From: an uncultured Vibrio sp.
GTDB lineage: Bacteria > Pseudomonadota > Gammaproteobacteria > Enterobacterales > Vibrionaceae
Assembly: GCF_947488985.1 (NCBI RefSeq)
Contig: NZ_CANLBV010000004.1
Coordinates: 1 to 64,000, forward strand
DNA: 64,000 nt
Reading direction: 5' to 3'
Positions 18,336 to 28,321 of the stretch are shown here, one piece after another; the first letter of the stretch is position 1, and each line of letters starts with the position of its first letter. The notes under the pieces are model-generated. The model was not told the DNA's origin. It ran no database searches and worked only from the letters and a program-made list of their open reading frames with translations. The position numbers were made by a program, and so were the translations under genes.

Positions 18336-19589
18336 ATGCCGAAAATGATGCTTAAAACCTTGCCACTGATGTGTGCAGCGGCTTTTTCACATGCTAGCTT
18401 CGCTGCAACCACGGAAATTACGGTTGCCGCTTTCCCCAATATTAACCAAGTAGTTGAAGTGGGTATTCCGTTATTTGAACAAAAATACCCACATATCAAA
18501 GTCAAACTCGTCACCCTTGCTTACGGCGATCACCACAATGCGATGACCACCGCGCTTGCCACTGGTGCAAATGTGCCTGACACCATGGTGGTTGAGTCAA
18601 ACTACATTGGTCGCTTTGTTGAATCAGGCGGTCTAGAAGACTTAGATGCTGCGCCGTATAACGCGGGTGCTTTCACCGAGCAACTCACGCCATTTTCTGT
18701 CGCGCAAGGCAAAAACTCAAAAGGGGTACAGTCGGGCATTCCTGCCGATATTGGCCCAGGCGCGATCTTCTACCGTCATGACATTCTCGAAGAGGCAGGT
18801 GTAACACAAGCAGATTTGCTCACTAGCTGGGATTCATTCATCGAATCTGGGGTAAAAGTTAAAGAGGCGACGGGTAACTACCTGATTTCCAATGCCGTTG
18901 ATATCAGCAACATTGTGATCCGCTCAAACCTTAAAGATGGTGAAGGGATCTACTTTGACAGCGAACACAATGTCATCGTCAACAGCCCACGCTTTAAAGA
19001 AGCGTTCCGCTTAGCGAAGAAAGCCCGTGATGCAGGTATTGATGCAGAAGTTGGCCCTTGGTCGAACGAATGGAGTGAAGGTCTGCGCCGCGGCACAATT
19101 GCATCACACATGATGGGCGCTTGGCTTGGTGGTCACCTAAGTGATTGGATCGCACCGGATTCGGTGGGCGTATGGCGCACTGCTGAACTGCCAAATGAGG
19201 CTCAAGTGAGTTATGGCGGCTCTTTCTACGCGATCCCAAAACGTGCTGAAAACAAAGAAGCCGCATGGAAATTCATTGAGTTTATGGCCACCAACCCTGA
19301 AATCCAACTGTTGGGCTTTAAAGAGATCAATGCCTTCCCTGCCCTTACATCAACTTACACCGACAGCTTCTTCGAAGAGCCGATCCCTTACTTAGGTGGT
19401 CAACAAGCGCGTCTAATCTGGCGTGATGTGGCGACCAAGATCCCTGCGATCAGTGTTGACCGTTACGATGAAGTGGCGCGTCAGGTGATTGATGATGCAC
19501 TAGAGAAGGTACTAGAGCGAGATGCTGATATTGATCAGGTTCTCGCTGCAGCCGAGAAGCAGATCAAGCGTCGCGCCCGTCGTCGTTAA
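18336..19589 (+). CDS. ABC transporter sugar-binding protein (family 1)
   Basis: This 417-residue periplasmic solute-binding protein has a signal peptide that would be cut after SHASFA (about residue 24). The mature part starts with a typical family 1 strand (EITVAAFPNINQVVEVGIPLF). It then shows the GIPADIGPGAIFYRHDILEE hinge region and, near the C terminus, the NKEAAWKFIEFMATNPE segment seen in MalE-like proteins. It captures a sugar or oligosaccharide and delivers it to the two permeases downstream. AAAGGA precedes the start. A very basic tail (KRRARRR) is unusual. The ligand is inferred as a xylo-oligosaccharide from context only. Confidence 0.93.
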   Translation: MPKMMLKTLPLMCAAAFSHASFAATTEITVAAFPNINQVVEVGIPLFEQKYPHIKVKLVTLAYGDHHNAMTTALATGANVPDTMVVESNYIGRFVESGGLEDLDAAPYNAGAFTEQLTPFSVAQGKNSKGVQSGIPADIGPGAIFYRHDILEEAGVTQADLLTSWDSFIESGVKVKEATGNYLISNAVDISNIVIRSNLKDGEGIYFDSEHNVIVNSPRFKEAFRLAKKARDAGIDAEVGPWSNEWSEGLRRGTIASHMMGAWLGGHLSDWIAPDSVGVWRTAELPNEAQVSYGGSFYAIPKRAENKEAAWKFIEFMATNPEIQLLGFKEINAFPALTSTYTDSFFEEPIPYLGGQQARLIWRDVATKIPAISVDRYDEVARQVIDDALEKVLERDADIDQVLAAAEKQIKRRARRR

Positions 19590-19596
19590 TCTAGCC

Positions 19597-19620
19597 CGTT
19601 GGAGGGGCAACCCTCCGATG
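19597..19620 (+). other. Intra-operon GNRA hairpin between binding protein and permease
   Basis: GGAGGG and CCCTCC pair around a GCAA tetraloop (19601-19616). Four further pairs, two of them wobbles, extend the stem to 19597-19620. Such hairpins after binding-protein genes often stabilise the upstream message so that the binding protein outnumbers the permeases. A seven-codon reading frame (19618-19641) starts inside it and stops two bases before the permease ATG. Confidence 0.6.
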
Positions 19621-19643
19621 TCATTCGATATTGGAAGTTGATT

Positions 19644-20621
19644 ATGAGTTCATCCATCGCTGTGCCTGCACAGGAAAAGCCAGCCAATAAGCTCTGGCTA
19701 CGCAACGGGAATAAGATCGCCCCGTATTTATTTGTCAGTCCATTCTTTATTATTTTTGGCGTGTTTGGTCTGTTTCCGCTGATCTTTTCACTTTACCTCT
19801 CTTTCCATTACTGGGAGCCAGCGGCTGGCTTGGCATCAATGGAGTGGGTGGGGCTAGAAAACTACCTCTTTGCGCTAGAAGATGAATGGTTCCAGACCTC
19901 ATTGTGGAACACGGTTGAGATCGCGCTGAAATCGGGCATTCCTCAACATGCTGTTGCGCTACCACTGGCGTTTTTCATCCATACCAGCTTTAACAAGATG
20001 AGAAACACCGTGATTGGGGTCTACTTTGTGCCTTATATCACCTCAACCGTGGCGATCTCACTGGTATTTACCACGCTATTTTCTCGCGACTTTGGCATGG
20101 TAAACCAAATGCTCACTTACCTCGGTAACATCAGCATTGGTGACATCAAAATTCTCGCTTGGCTTTTCCCAACGGAAAACGTCGACTGGAACCGCCCTGA
20201 GTACACCAAAGATATGATCTCGTTTGTGGTCTTCTGGCGCTTTGTTGGTTGGAACACCGTGCTGTACCTATCAGCGCTGCAAACCATTCCAAAAGACATT
20301 TATGAAGCGGCGACCATTGATGGTGCCAACCGATACCAGCAGTTCTGGCACATTACCCTGCCGATGCTCAAACCAATGGCGTTCTTTGCTGTCACGTTGA
20401 CCATCATCGGTAACCTGCAACTGTTTGAAGAGCCGTTCATTATTACCGGTGGTACAGGTGGCCTTGAGCAAGCGGGTAAAACAGCTGCGATGCACATGTA
20501 CATTACCGCCTTCGTTGAGAGTGACTTTGGTACTGCATCGGCAATTTCATGGATATTGTTCATGTGTATTGCAGGTCTAACGTGGTTAAACAATAAGATC
20601 TTGGGTGGGGATAACCAATGA
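19644..20621 (+). CDS. ABC sugar permease, MalF/UgpA type
   Basis: This 325-residue inner-membrane protein has six main hydrophobic segments and a cytoplasmic N terminus. The EAA loop, which docks the ATPase, is visible as YEAATIDGANRYQQFWHITL. I chose the ATG at 19644 because GGAAG stands upstream; an upstream TTG at 19599 lies inside a hairpin. Its stop overlaps the next permease start (ATGA), which indicates translational coupling. Together with the next protein it forms the membrane channel of the importer. Confidence 0.93.
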   Translation: MSSSIAVPAQEKPANKLWLRNGNKIAPYLFVSPFFIIFGVFGLFPLIFSLYLSFHYWEPAAGLASMEWVGLENYLFALEDEWFQTSLWNTVEIALKSGIPQHAVALPLAFFIHTSFNKMRNTVIGVYFVPYITSTVAISLVFTTLFSRDFGMVNQMLTYLGNISIGDIKILAWLFPTENVDWNRPEYTKDMISFVVFWRFVGWNTVLYLSALQTIPKDIYEAATIDGANRYQQFWHITLPMLKPMAFFAVTLTIIGNLQLFEEPFIITGGTGGLEQAGKTAAMHMYITAFVESDFGTASAISWILFMCIAGLTWLNNKILGGDNQ

Positions 20622-21451
20622 TGAGTAACATTAAAAAAGACAAATTGATCGCTTACATCATCATTGCGCTTGGCGCGGTGATCATGCTGGCCCCGTTCTA
20701 CTTTATGTTTATCTTCTCGTCGCACTCGAATACTGGCATCTTGTCTGTGCCACCACCGGTGCTGCTTGGCGATTATCTAGTAGATAACTTTAACGCCCTG
20801 TTAGATTTCTTACCGTATTTCTGGCACAACTTGGGGCTGAGCTTATACGTTGCCGTGGTAGTCACCGTATTGAACCTGCTGTTTTGTTCATTGGCGGGCT
20901 ATGCATTCGCGATGTTTGAGTTCCGCTTTAAGAACCTGCTGTTCGTATTCATCATGGGCACCATGTTGATCCCACCATTCCTTGGCATGATCCCAACCGC
21001 GATGATCATGTCGACGATTGGCTGGATGAACGACACTAAGGCATTGATTGTGCCTGCGGCGTGTGGCGCTATGGGGATCTTCATGATGCGTCAGTTTATC
21101 TCAAGCTCTATTCCTAAAGAGCTGGTGGAAGCGGCACGTATGGACGGCTGTGGTGAGTTTAAGATCTATTACCGCGTGATTGTTCCTTTGATCAAACCTG
21201 CCTTTGGTACCTTAGGTCTGATCACCTTTATCAGCTCTTGGAACAACTTTATGGGCCCATTGGTGGTGATGAATGACATGAAGATGTTCACCGTACCTTT
21301 GGCACTGCGTGCGCTACAAGGTACTGGACAAGTGCCGTGGGGCGCGGTGTCGATTGGTGCGGCGATTGCAGTTTTGCCACTATTGATCCTGTTTATCCTC
21401 GCTTCAAGACGCTTAATTGACGGTTTGACTTCTGGCGCAGTGAAAGGCTAA
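20618..21451 (+). CDS. ABC sugar permease, MalG/UgpE type
   Basis: This 277-residue inner-membrane protein has about six hydrophobic segments and the EAA loop VEAARMDGCGEFKIYYRVIVPL. It starts four bases inside the upstream permease gene (ATGATGAG), and the first of two ATGs is used here. It is the last gene of the importer unit and is followed by a terminator. It forms the second half of the channel. Confidence 0.94.
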   Translation: MMSNIKKDKLIAYIIIALGAVIMLAPFYFMFIFSSHSNTGILSVPPPVLLGDYLVDNFNALLDFLPYFWHNLGLSLYVAVVVTVLNLLFCSLAGYAFAMFEFRFKNLLFVFIMGTMLIPPFLGMIPTAMIMSTIGWMNDTKALIVPAACGAMGIFMMRQFISSSIPKELVEAARMDGCGEFKIYYRVIVPLIKPAFGTLGLITFISSWNNFMGPLVVMNDMKMFTVPLALRALQGTGQVPWGAVSIGAAIAVLPLLILFILASRRLIDGLTSGAVKG

Positions 21452-21460
21452 TTGCCTACA

Positions 21461-21470
21461 TCAAGTTCAA
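21461..21470. promoter_or_regulatory. Copy of the TCAAGTTCAA motif upstream of GH43
   Basis: TCAAGTTCAA matches the core of the galM-side site exactly. It lies 116 bases before the GH43 start, but directly on the importer terminator, so a regulatory role is less sure than at 4886 and 9151. Confidence 0.25.
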
Positions 21471-21499
21471 AAGCCGCAGCAGATTGTGGCTTTTTTGTT
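21469..21499 (+). terminator. Terminator of the ABC importer operon
   Basis: A 10 bp stem with one G-T pair (AAAAGCCGCA at 21469-21478, TGTGGCTTTT at 21485-21494) has a six-base loop and runs into TTTTTTG. Confidence 0.85.
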
Positions 21500-21585
21500 T
21501 CATATTTTAATCTCGCTATTAATCAGGGTTTCACATCGCTGCCAGTAAGCCATTTATCCCACATTAGAATAATGAATTTATAACT

Positions 21586-23208
21586 ATGACAATTTCTATT
21601 ACTAATCCCATCATCCCGGGCTTCAATCCTGATCCTTCCATTGTTCGCGTTGGAGACGATTATTACATTGCCACCTCGACTTTTGAGTGGTTTCCGGGCA
21701 TTCAAATCCATCACTCGAAAGACTTAATTCATTGGCGTTTGATTGGCCATGTCCTGACTCGTCAATCGCAATTAGATATGACTGGCATGGACAACTCCGA
21801 AGGGGTCTATGCCCCTGCAATGAGCTACCACGATGGCAAGTTTTGGATTTGCTTTTCCAATGTCCACGCTTGCCGCGGTGGTAACTGGATGGCAACGCCA
21901 AGTTTTGTTGTGACAGCGGAAGATATCTTAGGCCCATGGAGTGAGCCCGTCGCGATTGGTAACTACGGTTTTGATCCATCGATGTTTCACGATGATGATG
22001 GCAAAAAATACATGCTCAACATGATCTGGGATGGCAGAGCCAATACCAACTTCTTTGCCGGTATTGTGATGCAAGAGTTTGATCCCAAGCAAGGTAAGTT
22101 GGTGAGTGAGCCACAAACCATCTTCAAAGGAACTGAGCTTGGCTGCACCGAAGGGCCGCAGATGATGAAAAAGGACGGCTATTACTATTTGATCACCGCG
22201 GAAGGGGGCACCGCTCGCGACCATGCGGTGACGGTGTGTCGCTCAAAAAATATTTTGGGGCCGTATGAGGTGCACCCAGATAACCCGATCTTGACCAGCC
22301 GATTCCAAGAGCAGGCTGAGCTGTCAAGGGCTGGGCACGGATTTTTAGTCAAAACCCAGGGGGAGGAGTGGTATTTAACTCACCTTTGTGGGCGACGCAT
22401 TCCTAACCCTGAGGGCTACCAGTTCATGCCTAAATACGACAATGGTTTTTCTATTCTTGGGCGTGAAACCGCGATCCAAAAAGTGCATTGGCAGCAAGAC
22501 TGGCCGTATGTGAGTAGTGGCAAAACCCCAGTGGTTGAGGTTGAAGCTCCCAACCTACCTGCCTGCCCATGGCCACAAGAGCCAATCAAAGACGATTTTG
22601 AAACGCTGCATCTCAATGTCAATTTTCAAACCCTGCGTGAGCCAGTCAGTGAGTCTTGGCTCTCTTTGTCCGAAAGACCGGGGTATTTGCGCCTTAAAGG
22701 GCGTCATTACCTGAGCTCACGTTATCAAAACAGCCTAGTTGCGCGCCGCTTCCAAAGTCATTATGCCGATGTCGAAACGCGGATGGAGTTTGAGCCGTCA
22801 ACTCCGTTTGAGATGGCTGGGCTGTGTGCCTATTACTCTCGCACAGGACATTATTTTTTGAAAATGACCACTGATGATATGGGTGAGCGCCTACTCCAAG
22901 TTGTCGGCAATATTAACGATGAATATCGTGAGTATGGTCAGCCAGTGAGGCTCGGCAGTCAAAATGAGGTTTATCTGCGTTTAGAGCTGCGATGCCAGTG
23001 GTATCAATTTAGCTACTCCTTAGGCGGACAAGCGTGGCACACGATAGGTCCTGCGCTTAACAGTACACCGCTATCGGATGAAGGCGGACCCGATATCTTC
23101 CGTTTTACCGGCAGTTTTGCCGCGCTGTTCACCTGTGATATCCGTGGTTTAAATAGCCATGCCGATTTTGACTATTTCAGCTATCGAGAAGTCAATGCGC
23201 TGGACTAA
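21586..23208 (+). CDS. GH43 beta-xylosidase (subfamily 11 type)
   Basis: This 540-residue family 43 enzyme should release xylose from the non-reducing end of xylo-oligosaccharides in the cytoplasm, as no signal peptide is present. The five-bladed propeller (residues 1 to about 320) carries the three acidic catalytic residues: Asp16 (NPDPS), Asp130 (GFDPS) and Glu189 (CTEGP). The C-terminal beta-sandwich (about 345-540) is the accessory domain typical of this XynB subfamily. It sits between the importer operon and the xylanase. It starts 135 bases after the permease and after a terminator, so it has its own promoter. The ribosome site is weak. Confidence 0.93.
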   Translation: MTISITNPIIPGFNPDPSIVRVGDDYYIATSTFEWFPGIQIHHSKDLIHWRLIGHVLTRQSQLDMTGMDNSEGVYAPAMSYHDGKFWICFSNVHACRGGNWMATPSFVVTAEDILGPWSEPVAIGNYGFDPSMFHDDDGKKYMLNMIWDGRANTNFFAGIVMQEFDPKQGKLVSEPQTIFKGTELGCTEGPQMMKKDGYYYLITAEGGTARDHAVTVCRSKNILGPYEVHPDNPILTSRFQEQAELSRAGHGFLVKTQGEEWYLTHLCGRRIPNPEGYQFMPKYDNGFSILGRETAIQKVHWQQDWPYVSSGKTPVVEVEAPNLPACPWPQEPIKDDFETLHLNVNFQTLREPVSESWLSLSERPGYLRLKGRHYLSSRYQNSLVARRFQSHYADVETRMEFEPSTPFEMAGLCAYYSRTGHYFLKMTTDDMGERLLQVVGNINDEYREYGQPVRLGSQNEVYLRLELRCQWYQFSYSLGGQAWHTIGPALNSTPLSDEGGPDIFRFTGSFAALFTCDIRGLNSHADFDYFSYREVNALD

Positions 23209-23232
23209 GTCTTATTTCTAATTCCAATAATC

Positions 23233-23280
23233 TCCCCAAACATCCATGAGAAATTTATTTCAGTGAGAGCTATTTGGGGA
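23233..23280 (+). other. Inverted repeat in the xylanase leader
   Basis: TCCCCAAA (23233-23240) and TTTGGGGA (23273-23280) are perfect 8-base arms 32 bases apart, just before the lipoprotein start at 23308. It may be a weak terminator-like hairpin after GH43 or a leader structure; no function can be assigned. Confidence 0.35.
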
Positions 23281-23307
23281 TATCCCTACAACAGAGAAAC
23301 TATAACT

Positions 23308-25545
23308 ATGAAAAAATCAATGATCACCGTGCTTGTCGCCAGTGCCCTTGCAGGGTGCGGCACTAGCGATGTGAATAGCCAATTTACCCAGCAGTCTGAA
23401 GGGCAGCACCTCTCGCATGTCCCACTGAGACAACTCGCCGCACCGCTGAACTTGAAAGTTGGCGCGGCGCTTGAGACTCGTCACCTCGATAACCCTCAAT
23501 TTCGAACCACACTAGCGCGTGAATTTTCGCAAATTACCCCAGAAAATGAGATGAAGTTTCAATATGTGCAGCCCGAGCAAGGAGTGTTTGATTTTTCCAA
23601 ACCCGATCGCCTAGTGGAGTTTGCCGAGCAGCACGATATAACGGTAAAAGGACATGCATTAATTTGGCATATCCAAAACCCGCAATGGCTAGAGGAAAAA
23701 GAGTGGACTCAAGAAGAACTTACTCAAGTGATGGAATAGCACATTAAAACCGTAGTGGGTCATTACAAAGGTAGGGTCGCCTATTGGGATGTGGTTAATG
23801 AAGCGTTCGATGACAATGGTGGTTTCCGCGATACCTTGTGGTATCGAGTGATGGGTGAGGATTACATCGAGATGGCATTCCGCTTTGCGCATGAGGCCGA
23901 TCCCGATGCTCGCTTGCATTACAACGATTACTCAACCGAAGGGATGACTGCCAAGTCAAACGCCGTATATCGACACATGCAAAAGCTGCTAGAGAAGGGA
24001 GTGCCAGTTCATGGTGTTGGGACACAGCTTCATTTAGTGTCTGAACAACCGGTAATAGATGGTGCAATTGCACGTAACATCGAACGACTATCTGAACTGG
24101 GTCTAGAAGTGCACTTTACCGAAATTGATGTCCGCGTTCGCGATGGAGAAGGAGAAAGCGCGCTCATCGACCAAGCTCAGCGTTATGAGATATTGATGAA
24201 GTTGGCGGCATCTTACCCTGAGGTAGATATGTACACCACGTGGGGGATCAGCGATCAATATTCCTGGATCCCAAGCTGGTTTAATGGCTATGGACAAGCG
24301 TTGATGTTCGATGAGCGTTATCAACCTAAGCCCGCATATCATGCCGTTCACGAGGTATTAGAGTTAGCATCACAAGGCGAGCTTAAGTATCAGCCTGTAA
24401 CTGATCTCAGTCAGTCGAGTCGATACATTCAACCTTTTAACGCCAAACCGCTATCTGAAAAACATTTTGATTCCGGCGAGGTGGTCTTTTATCCATTCGC
24501 CTACAATCAACTGCAAAATCGAGATCAGCGCCTACCCGAGAAAGCGGTGATTAACGCTAAGTGGGCAGTCGGATATCATCAAAATGCGCTTATTGGACGC
24601 GTGCTCCGCAGTGATAATATTTCCGTTACGGATCACGAGCTCACCTATGAAAATGACAATGTTGAGATCTTTGTTCGTCAAGGGGAGCAGTTTTGGCAAC
24701 TCAGAACGGTTGTCGGGCAAGATTTTGAAACGAGTGATTTCCCAGGCAAGTTGCACGCCAAGTGGAATGCAGACAACACGCAACTGGATTTTGTGATTGA
24801 GTTTGACGGCGTAGCCGATTTAGTCGGTGAAACACTCGGTTTCAACATCGCCTTGTCTGACAATGATGGCGACACTGAGGGAAGGCATGCGCAGTTGTAT
24901 CCGGTCACAGGCAGCAATATTGGCTGGCAAGGTGAGCAATTTGCTGAGCTGTTCATGAATGGGCAAAATGCCGTGGTGGCGGAAGTGCCTGTCGCGACAC
25001 CACCGATGTTCAGCGCAGAAAAGCTCAAGCAACAACCGCAAGGTGCTGACGATCCGATTTGGCAGCAGAGCTACCACTACTCTCTGGCATACAATCAGCT
25101 CAATCAGCGTGATATGACTGTTGCAAATGAAGATGATATCTCAGGTAGCTGGACGGCGGGCTATCACCAAGGCTGGCTATATGGTGTGGTATCACGTCAA
25201 GATCCATTGACGGTGACAAACAATGAGCAAAGCTACTTGAACGACAATGTCGAGATCTTCTTCCAGCAAGGCGAGACCATGACCCAGTTACGAACGGTCG
25301 TTGGCAGTGATTTTGAAAAGACGGCTTACTCACATGGTTATCGTGCCAGTTGGAGTGAAGATGGTGAAAGACTTTTCTTTGCGATCGAATTAGATCCACA
25401 AGTGGCCATCTCTGAGCCTATCCGCTGGAACATTGCCCTAGCGAGTAATGATGGTACACAACGTAAGTATCAGCTCTACCCAGCTCCCGGTGCGAATATT
25501 GCCTACCTTGGAGAAGAGTTGACTCGTTTAGTGATTGATAAGTAA
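23308..25545 (+). pseudogene. GH10 endo-1,4-beta-xylanase lipoprotein with an in-frame amber codon
   Basis: The frame from 23308 would encode 745 residues. It has a lipoprotein signal with lipobox LAGC (Cys17), a GH10 barrel (about 45-365), and two CBM9-like modules (about 385-560 and 575-745) that share VEIF and QLRTVV(G) blocks. TAG at 23737-23739 stops translation after residue 143. The context (QVME-stop-HIK) and the common Gln there suggest a CAG-to-TAG change. Both catalytic glutamates, Glu165 (VVNEAF) and Glu272 (HFTEID), lie beyond the stop, so the first fragment alone is inactive. The rest of the frame is undamaged, which implies a recent mutation, suppression, or a sequence error. 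It should be a cell-surface or periplasmic xylanase. The start at 23308 is chosen for its signal peptide. Confidence 0.88.
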
Positions 25546-25565
25546 CCAACTTAACCCATCCTTAC

Positions 25566-25600
25566 AACCAGTGTCGTATGTTGATGCGACACTGGTTTAT
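25566..25600 (+). terminator. Terminator after the xylanase gene
   Basis: An 11 bp perfect stem, AACCAGTGTCG (25566-25576) and CGACACTGGTT (25587-25597), has a 10-base loop followed by TATT. Its preservation fits a recently active gene. Confidence 0.75.
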
Positions 25601-25837
25601 TCAATATCCTTGTCTTCAACACCGCCAAGAAAATTTTTTCAATAATCCAATATCGATTAATTACATTAACTTGTTGTATTTATTGTATATAATTTATTTA
25701 TGCATAAATTGCATGTATTATATAAAAACAATGCACTTTACTCATTATTTGTGATGGTTATGATAGCCAGCATCAAAGAGCAGTTGAACAAACTGGCTTA
25801 CAAAACAGCAAACTATCAATAATAATGAGGTGGGTAC

Positions 25838-28135
25838 ATGGCCAATCTAACATCTGAAATGCAACAAGCATGGCAAGGCTTCCAAGCAGGTGAGTGGCAG
25901 ACTGCGGTTAATACGCGTGATTTCATCCAGAAGAACTATACCCCCTATGAAGGCGATGAATCATTCCTTGCAGACGTGAGCGAGTCAACTTCTCAGCTTT
26001 GGCAGCAAGTGCTTGAGGGCATTAAACAAGAGAGCCGCACGCATGCACCGGTTGATTTTGATACCGATGTGGTTTCAACCATTACTTCTCACGATGCGGG
26101 TTACATCGACCAAGGCCTAGAAAAAATCGTTGGCCTACAAACTGAAAAACCACTTAAACGTGGCATCATCGCTAACGGTGGTATTCGTATGGTGAAAACC
26201 TCATGCGAGGTTTACGGCCGCGAGCTTAACCCAGAAATTGAAAAAACTTTCTCTGAGTACCGTAAAACTCACAACCAAGCAACGTTCGATCTTTACACTG
26301 ACGAAATCAAAGCGTGTCGCCGCTCTGGCATCATCACTGGCTTGCCAGATGCATACGGTCGTGGTCGTATTATCGGTGACTACCGCCGCATTGCCCTTTA
26401 CGGCATTGACTTCCTAAAAGCCGACAAGCAAGAGCAGCTTAAATCGACTCAGCCGATGCTTGAGCAAGGCGTAGATCTTGATAAAACCTTCCGCTTGCGT
26501 GAAGAGTTGACTGACCAGATCCGTGCTCTAGAAGACATCCGTAAAATGGGTCTGAAATACGGCATTGATATGTCATTGCCAGCGCGCACTGCGCAAGAGG
26601 CTATCCAATTTACTTACTTTGGTTACCTTGCCGCAGTGAAATCACAAAATGGCGCAGCGATGTCACTAGGTCGTACTTCGACTTTCCTTGATGTGTACAT
26701 TGAGCGTGACCTTGAGCTTGGCTTAATTGATGAGAAACAAGCGCAAGAGCTGATTGACCACTTCATCATGAAGCTACGTATGGTACGCTTCCTACGTACC
26801 CCAGAATACGATTCACTGTTCTCTGGTGACCCAATCTGGGCAACTGAGGCCATGGCGGGTATGGGTGTGGATGGTCGTACCTTAGTATCGAAAACCACGT
26901 TCCGTTACTTGCATACCCTACACACCATGGGGCCTGCGCCAGAGCCAAACATGACCATTCTTTGGTCTGAGCAACTGCCACAAGCGTTTAAAGAGTATGC
27001 GGCAAAAGTGTCTATCGATACATCTTCTGTACAATACGAAAACGACGATCTGATGCGCCCTGACTTTGAGAACGATGACTACGCGATTGCTTGTTGTGTG
27101 AGCCCACAAGTGGTCGGTAAACACATGCAGTTCTTCGGTGCACGTGCCAACCTAGCCAAAGCGTTGCTTTACACCATCAACGGCGGTGTAGATGAGAAAT
27201 CGCAGGCACAAGTGGCACCTAACTTTGGTCGCTTAGATGGTGAAGTGCTTGACTTTAATAGCTTAATGCCGCGCTTTGATGAGATGCTTGAGTGGCTTGC
27301 AACCCAATACGTGACAGCGCTGAACGTGATCCACTACTCACATGATCGCTACAGCTACGAAGCGTCACTCATGGCATTGATGGACAGAGACGTTCACCGC
27401 ACTATGGCATGTGGTATCGCAGGACTTTCTGTAGTGGCAGACTCACTCGCGGCAATCAAATACGCGACAGTGAAACCAGTGCGCAACGAAGAAGGCATTG
27501 CCATCGACTTTGAAATCGACGGTGACTATCCAAAATTTGGTAATAACGATGCTCGTGTTGATGAGATCGCTTGTGACTTGGTAGAGCGTTTCATGAAGAA
27601 AATTCAGCAGAAACACACCTACCGTGAGGCGGAGCCAACCCAGTCAATCTTAACCATCACTTCAAACGTCGTGTACGGCAAAAAAACGGGTAATACACCT
27701 GATGGTCGTCGCGCTGGCATGCCATTTGGCCCAGGAGCTAACCCAATGCACGGTCGTGATGAGAAAGGTGCAGTGGCGTCACTGGCATCGGTTGCGAAAC
27801 TGCCGTTTGCTTATGCCAAAGATGGCATCTCATACACCTTCTCGATTGTACCAACTGCACTCGGCAAAGAAGAGTTGAGCCAAAAAGCCAACCTTGCTGC
27901 ACTGATGGATGGTTACTTCCATCATGAAGAGCAAGAGGGCAAAGGCACCATTGAAGGTGGTCAACACCTCAACGTCAATGTGCTTAACCGTGAGATGCTA
28001 TTGGATGCAGTTGAAAATCCAGAGCTATACCCACAGTTGACAATCCGAGTATCGGGTTACGCAGTACGCTTTAACTCACTGACTCGTGAGCAGCAACAAG
28101 ATGTGATCAGCCGTACGTTCACAGAAAGAATGTAA
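25838..28135 (+). CDS. pflB: Formate C-acetyltransferase (pyruvate formate-lyase paralogue)
   Basis: This 765-residue glycyl-radical enzyme converts pyruvate and CoA to acetyl-CoA and formate under anaerobic conditions. The adjacent active-site cysteines are Cys419-Cys420 (IACCVSPQ), and the radical Gly740 lies in RVSGYAVRF near the C terminus, as in E. coli PflB. A strong site (GAGGTGGG) precedes the ATG. The 292 bp upstream region is AT-rich and has a CRP-like TGTGATGGTTATGATA near 25753. No activase gene (pflA) or focA is adjacent, so activation must come from elsewhere. Its place between a xylanase and a GH43 gene suggests a dedicated fermentative outlet for pentose carbon. TdcE-like 2-ketobutyrate activity cannot be excluded. 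Confidence 0.9.
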   Translation: MANLTSEMQQAWQGFQAGEWQTAVNTRDFIQKNYTPYEGDESFLADVSESTSQLWQQVLEGIKQESRTHAPVDFDTDVVSTITSHDAGYIDQGLEKIVGLQTEKPLKRGIIANGGIRMVKTSCEVYGRELNPEIEKTFSEYRKTHNQATFDLYTDEIKACRRSGIITGLPDAYGRGRIIGDYRRIALYGIDFLKADKQEQLKSTQPMLEQGVDLDKTFRLREELTDQIRALEDIRKMGLKYGIDMSLPARTAQEAIQFTYFGYLAAVKSQNGAAMSLGRTSTFLDVYIERDLELGLIDEKQAQELIDHFIMKLRMVRFLRTPEYDSLFSGDPIWATEAMAGMGVDGRTLVSKTTFRYLHTLHTMGPAPEPNMTILWSEQLPQAFKEYAAKVSIDTSSVQYENDDLMRPDFENDDYAIACCVSPQVVGKHMQFFGARANLAKALLYTINGGVDEKSQAQVAPNFGRLDGEVLDFNSLMPRFDEMLEWLATQYVTALNVIHYSHDRYSYEASLMALMDRDVHRTMACGIAGLSVVADSLAAIKYATVKPVRNEEGIAIDFEIDGDYPKFGNNDARVDEIACDLVERFMKKIQQKHTYREAEPTQSILTITSNVVYGKKTGNTPDGRRAGMPFGPGANPMHGRDEKGAVASLASVAKLPFAYAKDGISYTFSIVPTALGKEELSQKANLAALMDGYFHHEEQEGKGTIEGGQHLNVNVLNREMLLDAVENPELYPQLTIRVSGYAVRFNSLTREQQQDVISRTFTERM

Positions 28136-28202
28136 CAAGCAAAGAGCCAAAAAGCTCTAAGTACCCCATAACCTTGGTAGTGAGAGAGCCGATAATTCAG
28201 AT

Positions 28203-28232
28203 CAGCCAGTCAGTTTTCTGACTGGCTGTTTT
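28203..28232 (+). terminator. Terminator of the pflB-type gene
   Basis: An 11 bp perfect stem, CAGCCAGTCAG and CTGACTGGCTG, is closed by TTTT and followed by TTTT. It is a canonical intrinsic terminator. Confidence 0.9.
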
Positions 28233-28321
28233 GGTAAGCAGAGGAATTGCCATGTCAATAACAACTTAGAAATAAAAGTGGTCAAAAACAGTGTGATGAT
28301 GCAATCCAACATCGGTTTAGA

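Noticed and set aside
23755-25545. Second half of the xylanase frame as an independent gene
   Set aside because: It is in the same frame as the upstream lipoprotein part, starts in the middle of the GH10 barrel and has no ribosome site; one interrupted gene explains it better.
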